From positions 1-26,713 of the forward strand of contig DATLEZ010000077.1 in assembly GCA_035525055.1 (NCBI GenBank): 26,713 nucleotides of DNA, written 5' to 3'. This document shows, piece by piece, positions 14,399 through 21,186 of this stretch; within the stretch, counting starts at the first letter, position 1; each line of letters opens with the position of its first letter. The position numbers and the translations under genes are program-made. Origin of the DNA: DATEEG01 sp035525055 (GTDB taxonomy: Bacteria > Actinomycetota > Acidimicrobiia > Spongiisociales > ZC4RG35). The notes under the pieces were generated by a model. The model worked only from the letters and a program-made list of their open reading frames with translations, was not told where the DNA came from and did no database searches.

Positions 14399-15553
14399 TT
14401 AGGGGAGGGCTAGTGGGTTTACAACGATTTCCCCGCTGACGATCCCGGCTTTGAATTCTTCGAGCTGGTCAACAATGTCGTCGACGAACCCACCAGTGGT
14501 CGAATAACCGACGCCGTCCACCGAGAGGTCGTAGGTGACCGGGCCAGCCGCGAAGGTGCCGTCGACCTGGGACTTGATCACCTCATAGACGGCCACGTCG
14601 ACCCGCTTGAGCATGGATGTCAGGATGAATTCCCTCACACCTTCGTCAGCCGTGTTGTACTGGTCGGAGTCGACTCCGATGGCCCAGACCTTGGACCCGG
14701 AGGCGTCGCTCTGCTCACTGGCAGCCTCGAAAAGGCCTCCACCCGAGCCGCCTGCCGCGTGGTAAACGATGTCGGCGCCACCTTCGTACATCGCGAGAGC
14801 GATGTCCTTGGCCCGGTCGGGGGCGTTGAAACCGTCAAAGTCGGGGGCGGCCGTGATGTACTCAGACAAGACCTGGATGTCGGGATTCACTGCCTGGGCA
14901 CCCTGAACGAAGCCCGATTCGAATCTCTCGATCAGGCCACCAACCCCGCTCACTCCACCGATAAAACCGATAGTTCCAGTGGTGGATTTCAGTGCGGCCG
15001 CAGCGCCAACCAGGAACGAACCCTGGTGCTCTGCGAAAACGAGACCGGCAATGTTGTCGGCATACGGAACCGGCGGGGTCTGACTGAAGTCGAGCATCGA
15101 CGAGTCGATCACTGCGAAGTTGGTGTCAGGGTTTTCGCCACCAACGGCGGCGGCATCTCCTTCGAAAAGGAATCCGACTGCGATCACCATGTCGTTGCTG
15201 TCCGCCGCCAATTGCAAAAGCTCTGCCCGGTTGGAGCCGTCGTCGTTGGGGGATGCCTCAACAAAGGTAATCCCGAGCTCGTCGGCAGCTCGCTCGAGGC
15301 CGGCCGCAGCGGAGTCGTTGAAGGACTGGTCGCCGCGTCCGCCGATATCGAAGACGAGTCCGACCGTCACGGGCTCGGCCATCGCAGCGGTTGTAGTGGT
15401 TTCCTCTGCGGCGGTGGTTGTTGTTTCGGCTTCAGTCGTGGTGGTGGCGCCGGCTCCGGCTGTGGTGGTGGTGTCGCTGCCGGAGCCGCCACAGGCTGCC
15501 AGCACGAGCATCAGTGCCGCAAGAAGCGCCAGCAATCGCGTTTGTTGTTTCAC
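14399..15553 (-). CDS. BMP-family substrate-binding lipoprotein (PnrA-like, nucleoside importer)
   Basis: This is the extracytoplasmic receptor of the ABC importer encoded downstream. A lipoprotein signal peptide ends with LVLAAC, giving Cys21 as the lipidated residue. A Thr/Ala/Glu-rich linker (runs of TTTT) leads into the BMP domain, which starts PVTVGLVFDIGGRGDQSFND, a typical PnrA/Med opening, and includes IGFIGGVSGVGGLIERFESGF and the segment around IVYHAAGGSGGGLFEAA. BMP proteins bind purine nucleosides, and some bind other nucleoside-like ligands. The start is GTG 15553 (384 aa), with GGAGGA seven bases upstream; a longer open frame lacks a signal peptide at its start. It is the first gene of the operon and diverges from the Qng1-like gene. 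The exact ligand cannot be read from the sequence. Confidence 0.93.
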   Translation of the reverse strand: MKQQTRLLALLAALMLVLAACGGSGSDTTTTAGAGATTTTEAETTTTAAEETTTTAAMAEPVTVGLVFDIGGRGDQSFNDSAAAGLERAADELGITFVEASPNDDGSNRAELLQLAADSNDMVIAVGFLFEGDAAAVGGENPDTNFAVIDSSMLDFSQTPPVPYADNIAGLVFAEHQGSFLVGAAAALKSTTGTIGFIGGVSGVGGLIERFESGFVQGAQAVNPDIQVLSEYITAAPDFDGFNAPDRAKDIALAMYEGGADIVYHAAGGSGGGLFEAASEQSDASGSKVWAIGVDSDQYNTADEGVREFILTSMLKRVDVAVYEVIKSQVDGTFAAGPVTYDLSVDGVGYSTTGGFVDDIVDQLEEFKAGIVSGEIVVNPLALP

Positions 15554-15737
15554 GTTTTTTCCTCCGTCATGGATGGGAACGGCGAACCAGGCCCGCCGTT
15601 TCCAAAGGTTAGCCACGGTTCCGGTAATCCAGTCTGCCCGAGTGGCTGCGAATCTGGACAGGCGTGGCGGTTGTGCAGGTTTTTGGGGTATTCGAGGGGC
15701 CGGATCCGGTCGCCAGGGACCCAGCAATAATTCGCCG
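15554..15737. promoter_or_regulatory. Divergent intergenic region between bmp operon and Qng1-like gene
   Basis: These 184 bases must hold the bmp promoter and the Qng1-like promoter. On the bmp side, GGAGGA (the bmp ribosome binding site) follows a hairpin AACGGCG (15578-15584)/CGCCGTT (15594-15600) with a 9-base loop, and a TAACCT -10-like hexamer lies at 15611-15606. On the Qng1 side, AATAAT lies at 15726-15731, six bases before the GTG at 15738, which fits a leaderless start. I saw no recognisable riboswitch or known operator. Confidence 0.4.
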
Positions 15738-16670
15738 GTGATCGACATCAAGCATCGCCCTCCCCCGTCCGAGTGGGGGGTCCGAGTCGACCTACCTGGC
15801 ATTCTGGCCCTGGCCGCGGCGTGGCGCGACCGGGACATACCGCCAGCGGCATTCGATTATCCCGGGCTGCCGGACGCCAGCGGGCCAGGTTGGTTCGACT
15901 TCTGCGTGCTGGCAACGTCGGTCGTTGCTTGTCTGTGGCCGCCGGAAGGCGACGGAGTGTGGCAAGCCGCATTCAACGGCACCTGGCTCGACGACGCGCC
16001 GGGCCTCTTTGCGTGTTTTGCCCGCCGGCCGGACCTGGGTGTTCGCGATTTCGTCGGGTTCACACGTGTCGACGGGGAACGCTTCTTTGGCGGCCGGGGG
16101 CGCCTGCAGCAAGTCAGTGAGAGGGCGCAACGTCTCGACCAAGTGGCAACGGTTCTGGTCGACCGGTGGGGCGCCAGCGCATCGGCGATCATCGAGGAAG
16201 CCGATTGGAAGGCTCCCGGGGTCGTGGAGCTCTTGGTTGAAACCGTGCCCGGCTACCGGGACCGAGCCGAAACGGCTATCGGAACCGTTGCCTTCGACAA
16301 GCTGGCCCATCTTTGCGCGGCGATGATGAGTACCAGATCGGATCGTCCATTGCAGGGTCTCGAGACCTTTCCCGTCTATCCCGACTACATGCTTCCGAAG
16401 GCGCTTCGCCATCACGGAGTGCTTCGGTACGAAGCCGAGCTGGCCCGGGCGATCGATGCCCGGCAACTCATTGAGGCAGGCTCGAACTGGGAAGTCGGTA
16501 TCAGGTGGGCCACTGTGTTTGCCGCCGAACGCCTCGGCGAAAGTCTGCGCGATCTTGGCAATAGTGTCCCGATTCCGAGCCTCGACTACGCCCTCTGGCA
16601 TGACGCGGTGCTGGGACCTGACGCGGGAAGAATGGGCGAACACCACCGAACAGTGACGATGGCGTACTAG
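15738..16670 (+). CDS. Queuosine-salvage family protein (DUF2419, Qng1-like queuosine 5'-phosphate N-glycosylase)
   Basis: The 310-aa protein matches the queuosine-salvage family known from eukaryotic Qng1/C9orf64 and some bacteria. These enzymes release queuine from queuosine 5'-monophosphate so that a tRNA-guanine transglycosylase can use it. Family features are visible in order: WFDFCVLATSVVACLWPPEG, then RLQQVSERAQRLDQVATVL and VELLVETVPGYRD. Next come VAFDKLAHLCAAM with Lys188, VYPDYMLPKALRHHGVL with Asp216, and GSNWEVGIRWATVFAAERL. Lys188 and Asp216 are at the positions I recall as active-site Lys and Asp in the human enzyme. The GTG at 15738 is chosen because a -10-like AATAAT ends six bases before it and no Shine-Dalgarno is seen. 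It is divergent from a nucleoside-type importer, suggesting joint use. Family call is from pattern recall and should be confirmed by profile search. Confidence 0.8.
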   Translation: MIDIKHRPPPSEWGVRVDLPGILALAAAWRDRDIPPAAFDYPGLPDASGPGWFDFCVLATSVVACLWPPEGDGVWQAAFNGTWLDDAPGLFACFARRPDLGVRDFVGFTRVDGERFFGGRGRLQQVSERAQRLDQVATVLVDRWGASASAIIEEADWKAPGVVELLVETVPGYRDRAETAIGTVAFDKLAHLCAAMMSTRSDRPLQGLETFPVYPDYMLPKALRHHGVLRYEAELARAIDARQLIEAGSNWEVGIRWATVFAAERLGESLRDLGNSVPIPSLDYALWHDAVLGPDAGRMGEHHRTVTMAY

Positions 16671-16718
16671 GAGGTGAGAGGTTCGAGGTTCGACCTCAAA
16701 CCCCCGCCGCAGGCGGCT
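16671..16718. terminator. Convergent-end region with heptamer repeats and two hairpins
   Basis: Between the Qng1-like stop and the clpC stop lie 48 bases. They start with GAGGTGA, GAGGTTC, GAGGTTC and GACCTCA (7-bp steps, 16671-16698). These form a hairpin GGTTCGAGGT (16680-16689)/ACCTCAAACC (16693-16702) with one wobble. A second hairpin CCGCC (16704-16708)/GGCGG (16712-16716) follows. They can serve as a terminator for both converging genes, although no clear U-run is present. Confidence 0.45.
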
Positions 16719-19202
16719 CTAGCTCTCGGCCAGGGCCACTGTGGAGGGCTGCGGCTCGACCGACTCGAATGTGAGTTGATCGGCGCCTTCTTCGATGGTC
16801 ACCAGAACTGTCGATCCGGCCTTGAAGGCACCAAGAAGAACGCGTTCCGACAGAGGATCCTCGAGCAGTCTCTGGATCGCCCGACGCAGCGGCCTGGCAC
16901 CCATTTCCCGGTCGTATCCCTTGTTCCCGAGGAAACCCTTGGCGTCGTCGGTCAGCACCAGGTCGAGGCCCTGGCTGGCCAGCTGGGTTCGGATCCTGGC
17001 GAGCATGAAGTCGACGATCGACTTGATCTCGTCGAGGGACAGCTCGTGGAAAACGATGATCTCGTCGATCCGGTTGATGAACTCGGGACGGAAATGCTTC
17101 TTGAGCTCTTCTGTGACCTTGCCCTTCATCGCCTCGTAGGTGACGTCGTCGCCGTCGGTGTGGAAGCCGATCGTCCTCTTGCGAAGGTCACGCGTGCCGA
17201 GGTTGGAGGTCATGATGATGACGGTGTTTTTGAAGTCGACGGTCCGGCCCTGGGCGTCGGTCAACCGGCCATCCTCCAGGATCTGGAGCAGGGTGTTGAA
17301 CACGTCGGGATGGGCCTTCTCGATCTCGTCGAACAGAACCACGGAGAACGGCTTGCGACGGACTGCCTCCGTCAGCTGTCCACCTTCGTCGTAACCCACA
17401 TAGCCGGGTGGTGATCCGACCAGCCGGCTGACGGTGTGCTTTTCCATGTACTCGGACATGTCGAGCTGGATGAGGGAGTCTTCGTTCCCGAAGAGGAACT
17501 GGGCCAGAGCCTTGGCGGTCTCGGTCTTACCGACACCGGAGGGGCCCAGGAAGATGAACGAACCTGACGGACGCTTGGGATCCTTGAGGCCGGCCCGGGT
17601 CCGGCGGATTGCCTTCGACACGGCGACGATGGCGTCGTTCTGTCCGACGATCCGGAGGTGAAGCTCCGATTCCATCTGCACCAGTCGGGCGGTCTCCTCT
17701 TCTGTGAGGCGATGGACCGGGATCCCGGTCCATTGGGCGAGCACTTCGGCGATTTCTTCCTCGTCGATGACCCAGCCGGTCTCAGCGCCGGTCTCGCGCA
17801 GGCTCTGTTCACGCTCGACCCGGTCGGTGAGCAATGAACGCTCCTGATCACGCAACTGGGCGGCCCGCTCATACTGCTGGGAGTTGACGGCCTCGGACTT
17901 CTGGCGACGCACCTCGGACATCTTCTTGTCGATCTCGGAAAGATCGGGATCGCGAGACGACCGGTAGATGCGCATGCGGCTGCCGGCTTCGTCGATCAGG
18001 TCGATGGCCTTGTCGGGAAGGTTGCGATCGGAGATGTAGCGATCGGCCAGGTTGGCTGCCGAGACGATGGCGTCGTCGGTGAAACGGACCGAGTGATGCG
18101 TCTCGTAGCGGTCTTTCAGGCCCATCAGAATCTGGATGGTGTCGGCGACCGAGGGCTCGTCCACCTGGACCGGTTGGAACCGGCGCTCGAGGGCCGAGTC
18201 CTTTTCGAGGTACTTCCGGTACTCCTCGAGGGTGGTGGCTCCGATCGTCTGCAACTCACCGCGGGCCAGCATCGGCTTGAGGATTGAAGCGGCATCGATG
18301 GCACCTTCGGCGGCGCCGGCACCCACCAGGGTGTGGATCTCGTCGATGAAAAGGATGATGTCGCCGCGGGTCCGAATCTCTTTCAGGACTTTCTTCAACC
18401 GCTCTTCGAAGTCGCCGCGATAGCGGGAGCCCGCCACCAGGGCACCGAGGTCGAGCGTGTAGAGCTGACGGTTGTGGAGGGTCTCGGGAACCTCGTTGGC
18501 GACGATCCGCTGGGCTAAACCCTCGACGATGGCGGTCTTGCCGACGCCCGGCTCGCCGATCAGTACCGGATTGTTCTTGGTCCGGCGAGAGAGGATCTGC
18601 ATGACTCGCTCGATCTCCCGGGCCCGCCCGATCACCGGGTCGAGCTTGCGCTCTCTGGCCATCTGGGTGAGGTTGCGACCGAACTGGTCGAGAACCGTCG
18701 AGCCGGAGGGAGCCGACTCGCGGGAGGCGGACGGATTGCCGGCGGAGGCTTGCTCCTCGGTGCCTCCGGAGCCATTGAGAAGTTGGATGACCGAATTGCG
18801 AACCTTGGTCAGTTCGGCGCCCAGCTTCTGCAGAACCTGAGCGGCCACCCCTTCGCCCTCGCGAATCAAGCCGAGCAGGATGTGCTCGGTGCCGATGTAG
18901 TTGTGGCCGAGCTGAAGCGCTTCTCGCAGAGACAGCTCAAGAACTTTCTTGGCGCGCGGGGTGAAAGGAATATGACCTGTGGGGGCCTGGGCACCCTGGC
19001 CGATGATCTCGACCACCTGGTCGCGAACAGCCTGGAGGTTGATACCCATTCCCTCGAGGGCCCGAGCGGCGATTCCTTCGCCTTCATTGAGCAACCCGAG
19101 GAGGATGTGTTCGGTGCCGATGTAGCTGTGGTTGAGGAGCCGCGCTTCCTCCTGGGCCAGCACCACGACCCGGCGGGCTCGATCCGTGAAGCGCTCAAAC
19201 AA
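16719..19202 (-). CDS. clpC: ClpC-type AAA+ unfoldase of the Clp protease
   Basis: ClpC unfolds proteins and feeds them to ClpP. The 827-aa chain has a double Clp_N repeat (SYIGTEHILLGLLNEGEG and NYIGTEHILLGLIREGEG). The first AAA+ module has GEPGVGKTAIVEG and ILFIDEIHTLVG. A UVR-type middle segment, EVRRQKSEAVNSQQYERAAQ, follows. The second AAA+ module has GPSGVGKTETAKALAQ and VVLFDEIEKAHPD. The ClpP-docking loop IGF is visible in KRTIGFHTD. It begins with TTG at 19202, since FERFTDRARRVVVLAQEEA is the canonical N-terminus; GGAGA lies about 8 bases upstream. In mycobacteria lsr2 lies between lysS and clpC; here two plus-strand genes occupy that place. Confidence 0.96.
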   Translation of the reverse strand: MFERFTDRARRVVVLAQEEARLLNHSYIGTEHILLGLLNEGEGIAARALEGMGINLQAVRDQVVEIIGQGAQAPTGHIPFTPRAKKVLELSLREALQLGHNYIGTEHILLGLIREGEGVAAQVLQKLGAELTKVRNSVIQLLNGSGGTEEQASAGNPSASRESAPSGSTVLDQFGRNLTQMARERKLDPVIGRAREIERVMQILSRRTKNNPVLIGEPGVGKTAIVEGLAQRIVANEVPETLHNRQLYTLDLGALVAGSRYRGDFEERLKKVLKEIRTRGDIILFIDEIHTLVGAGAAEGAIDAASILKPMLARGELQTIGATTLEEYRKYLEKDSALERRFQPVQVDEPSVADTIQILMGLKDRYETHHSVRFTDDAIVSAANLADRYISDRNLPDKAIDLIDEAGSRMRIYRSSRDPDLSEIDKKMSEVRRQKSEAVNSQQYERAAQLRDQERSLLTDRVEREQSLRETGAETGWVIDEEEIAEVLAQWTGIPVHRLTEEETARLVQMESELHLRIVGQNDAIVAVSKAIRRTRAGLKDPKRPSGSFIFLGPSGVGKTETAKALAQFLFGNEDSLIQLDMSEYMEKHTVSRLVGSPPGYVGYDEGGQLTEAVRRKPFSVVLFDEIEKAHPDVFNTLLQILEDGRLTDAQGRTVDFKNTVIIMTSNLGTRDLRKRTIGFHTDGDDVTYEAMKGKVTEELKKHFRPEFINRIDEIIVFHELSLDEIKSIVDFMLARIRTQLASQGLDLVLTDDAKGFLGNKGYDREMGARPLRRAIQRLLEDPLSERVLLGAFKAGSTVLVTIEEGADQLTFESVEPQPSTVALAES

Positions 19203-19248
19203 CTCAGACTCTCCTAAAACTCTCTACAGCCCCTGGCGAGCTAGGGGG

Positions 19249-19254
19249 ATTATA
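19249..19254 (-). promoter_or_regulatory. Consensus -10 hexamer upstream of clpC
   Basis: The minus strand reads TATAAT at 19254-19249, an exact consensus -10, which would start transcription near 19242 and leave a ~40-nt leader. TTGACG lies only 11 bases upstream (19271-19266), too close for an ordinary -35, so recognition may depend on the -10 or an activator. The leader can form CCCCT/AGGGG around 8 bases. Confidence 0.45.
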
Positions 19255-19286
19255 CCGCCGGGGGCCGTCAAACTTCTGATGAGCTG

Positions 19287-19314
19287 TTCGACGGTCACCG
19301 ACACTCCCTATATC
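19287..19314 (+). promoter_or_regulatory. Candidate promoter of the polyprenyl synthase gene
   Basis: On the plus strand TTCGAC (19287-19292) and TATATC (19309-19314) are separated by 16 bases. A start six to seven bases downstream coincides with the ATG at 19321, so the transcript may be leaderless. This lies back to back with the clpC -10 element. Confidence 0.35.
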
Positions 19315-19320
19315 GGTACG

Positions 19321-20346
19321 ATGATCGCAGCGCTGATGACCGATCTGCACGATCTGATTCGATTGCCCTACGTCTGGGAACGACTGGCCGAAGTGGAGGA
19401 ACGTCTCCTGGAAGCGGCCACTTCCGACGACCCCTACTTGACCAAGATTGCCCAGCATTTGCTGCTTGCCGGCGGCAAGCGCTTTCGCCCTTTGTTGGCC
19501 CTTCTGGCATCTGAATTCGGACCTGGCGAATTCGGAACCTCTCCCCGAGACCGTCGTCCGGTCGAAGCCGCGGTTTCGGTGGAACTCATCCATGTCGGGA
19601 GCCTCTACCACGACGACGTGATCGATGAATCCGATGTTCGAAGAGGGGCGCCGTCAGTAAATGCCAACTGGACGAACACCGTGGCAATCCTGGCCGGGGA
19701 CTTTTTGATGGCGCGGGCATCCGAGGTGGCAGCGACCTATCTCTCCCAGGAATCCGTCCGGCTCCTGGCTGTGACTTACGCGGAATTGGTCGAGGGTCAG
19801 ACCCGCGAACTTCAACTTGTCGGATCGCTCAATCATTCCCTGGCCGAGTACGAGCGGGTCATCGCAGGAAAGACGGCCTCGCTGATCCGAACATCGGCTC
19901 GTCTGGGAGCGATGGCGGCTGATGCCGAACCTGCGGTCGTGAAAGCCCTAACCACCTGGGCGTGGGAATTGGGGATCGTCTTCCAGCTCGCCGATGACGC
20001 TCTCGACCTGGTCGGCACCGAAGACAGTCTCGGCAAACCGACCGGTTCGGACATACGCGAAGGCAAATTCACGCTGCCGGTGCTGGCTGCGGCCCACGAC
20101 GAAAGCGGCGGGCGGTTGCGCCAGCTCCTTTCCCAGCCGCGGCCCTATGCCGACGAGGTGGCCGACGAGGCCATAGATCTTCTGCGCGATGGCGGCTGGG
20201 TCGATCGGGCAATCGATGCCGCCCTGGCCAGGGTGGAAACCGCCCAGCAAGGCCTGGAGGCCCTGCCGCCGGGGCCGGCTAAGACCGCCCTGGCTGAGCT
20301 CGGCCGCTATCTGGTCGACCAGGTGGAGACCGAACGGCGACATTGA
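19321..20346 (+). CDS. Long-chain polyprenyl diphosphate synthase
   Basis: This trans-prenyltransferase extends allylic diphosphates with isopentenyl diphosphate, probably to make the side chain of menaquinone. The 341-aa protein has GGKRFRPLLALLASEF, the first Asp-rich motif in LIHVGSLYHDDVIDES, and the second in FQLADDALDLVGTEDSLGKP. The following SDIREGKFTLPVL is also conserved. The residue upstream of the first Asp-rich motif that limits product length is small (Ser), which favours a C30 or longer product over geranylgeranyl. ATG 19321 is chosen because it matches a leaderless promoter; ATG 19336 is an alternative. The exact chain length cannot be predicted reliably. Confidence 0.9.
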   Translation: MIAALMTDLHDLIRLPYVWERLAEVEERLLEAATSDDPYLTKIAQHLLLAGGKRFRPLLALLASEFGPGEFGTSPRDRRPVEAAVSVELIHVGSLYHDDVIDESDVRRGAPSVNANWTNTVAILAGDFLMARASEVAATYLSQESVRLLAVTYAELVEGQTRELQLVGSLNHSLAEYERVIAGKTASLIRTSARLGAMAADAEPAVVKALTTWAWELGIVFQLADDALDLVGTEDSLGKPTGSDIREGKFTLPVLAAAHDESGGRLRQLLSQPRPYADEVADEAIDLLRDGGWVDRAIDAALARVETAQQGLEALPPGPAKTALAELGRYLVDQVETERRH

Positions 20347-20356
20347 CGTCGGCTTT

Positions 20357-20377
20357 CCGGCATTGTCCTTCTGCCGG
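20357..20377 (+). terminator. Weak hairpin after the polyprenyl synthase gene
   Basis: CCGGCA (20357-20362) pairs with TGCCGG (20372-20377) around a 9-base loop, starting 11 bases after the synthase stop. AGTTTCC follows instead of a U-run, so termination efficiency is doubtful. The rest of the gap to 20493 shows nothing convincing. Confidence 0.35.
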
Positions 20378-20493
20378 AGTTTCCACGCACAACGTCGATT
20401 GGGGATGCTGAAGCCGAGCCTCAACCCCGTGGATATTCGACCGATTGAAAGGGTCGCCGATCGCTGAACGGCAGGTCAATCAGGAACGAGCCG

Positions 20494-21075
20494 ATGTCAG
20501 ATCCTCAGAACTACCTATCTCCAGTCGACTACGACGCCCTGTCGCGACAGTTGGCGGAGCGAGACGACGAAATCCGCCGCCTGCGGGGGATCATCGACTC
20601 GTTTCTGTCGGTTGACATCGACACCGGGTTGTTGAATCGCAACGGACTGGTGGAGTCGGTCAAGCGGGCCTGTCTCTGGTGGGAGCGCCGCCGGGAGCCC
20701 TTTGGGGTCATGGCAGTGCGGTTCTCCGACATGGTGGGCCTCAACCCGGGCCAGGCCAACGACCTGGCCTCCCGCATCGCGGCGTCCATGTCCGACACGG
20801 GACGCGCCGTTGACGACACAGGTCGCATAGATGACCGGACCTTCGTGATGGTTCTGAGGGAGTTTCAAAGTCAGGGCGCGATGACGGTTGTCTCGCGGAT
20901 GCGGACTGCGCTGCGAGAGGCCATCGCCGATCCTCTGGTAACAGGAGAACTCCGATTCGGTCTCGTCGTTGCCATCGAGGGTGACTCCTCGACACCGGAG
21001 GACTACATCAATATGGCAGTGGCCGCCGCCGAACAAGCCGCCCCCGACGTCCCCAAGTTCGCGCGGGAACAGTAG
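20494..21075 (+). CDS. Degenerate GGDEF-domain protein
   Basis: The 193-aa protein starts with a heptad-like helix (YDALSRQLAERDDEIRRLRGIIDSFL). A GGDEF-type fold follows, recognised by DIDTGLLNRNGLVESVKRA, the usual DxLTGLxNR entry. Where the active GGDEF loop should be, the sequence is GRIDDRTFVMVLRE, so the catalytic Gly-Gly-(Asp/Glu)-Glu-Phe is lost. It is therefore unlikely to make c-di-GMP and may act as a binding or dimerisation module. The ATG at 20494 has AGGAA about 7-8 bases upstream. It is convergent with lysS, and its stop codon lies within the 7-bp repeats described separately. Confidence 0.72.
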   Translation: MSDPQNYLSPVDYDALSRQLAERDDEIRRLRGIIDSFLSVDIDTGLLNRNGLVESVKRACLWWERRREPFGVMAVRFSDMVGLNPGQANDLASRIAASMSDTGRAVDDTGRIDDRTFVMVLREFQSQGAMTVVSRMRTALREAIADPLVTGELRFGLVVAIEGDSSTPEDYINMAVAAAEQAAPDVPKFAREQ

Positions 21076-21083
21076 GCAGTAGA
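21070..21083 (+). repeat. 7-bp tandem repeat (cagtagg type) at the end of the GGDEF-like gene
   Basis: CAGTAGG and CAGTAGA follow each other at 21070-21083. The TAG in the first unit is the stop codon of the GGDEF-like gene. The same heptamer recurs in inverted orientation at 21159-21186. Confidence 0.6.
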
Positions 21084-21096
21084 GGCCAGCAGATTC

Positions 21097-21138
21097 TGGC
21101 GCGGAGTTCTGCTCTCCTGGCGTCGATCATCCGCGCCA
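21097..21138 (-). repeat. Palindromic intergenic element, copy 1
   Basis: TGGCGCGGA (21097-21105) pairs with TCCGCGCCA (21130-21138), a perfect 9-bp stem with a 24-base arm. The minus-strand reading matches copy 2 at 24480-24521 in 39 of 42 positions. It lies between the convergent GGDEF-like and lysS genes, so it could also act as a terminator. Eight consecutive Gs follow at 21143-21150. Confidence 0.75.
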
Positions 21139-21158
21139 AAACGGGGGGGGTTCTGGCT

Positions 21159-21186
21159 GCTACTGCCGACTGATGGCTGCCTACTG
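21159..21186 (-). repeat. 7-bp tandem repeat (cagtagg type, inverted) at the end of lysS
   Basis: Four successive heptamers read GCTACTG, CCGACTG, ATGGCTG and CCTACTG on the plus strand. The last contains the lysS stop codon (complement of CTA, 21181-21183). The last unit is the exact complement of CAGTAGG at 21070. Confidence 0.6.

Noticed and set aside
15120..15737. N-terminal extension of the Qng1-like frame
   Set aside because: It lies antisense to the bmp lipoprotein gene and shows Ser/Val/Pro low complexity; the family blocks begin only after 15738.
15554..15737. A purine or preQ1 riboswitch upstream of the bmp operon
   Set aside because: I found no conserved riboswitch core; only a simple hairpin near the ribosome binding site is visible.
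20405..20467. A 20-codon frame between the polyprenyl synthase and GGDEF-like genes
   Set aside because: Too short, no ribosome binding site and no recognisable feature.
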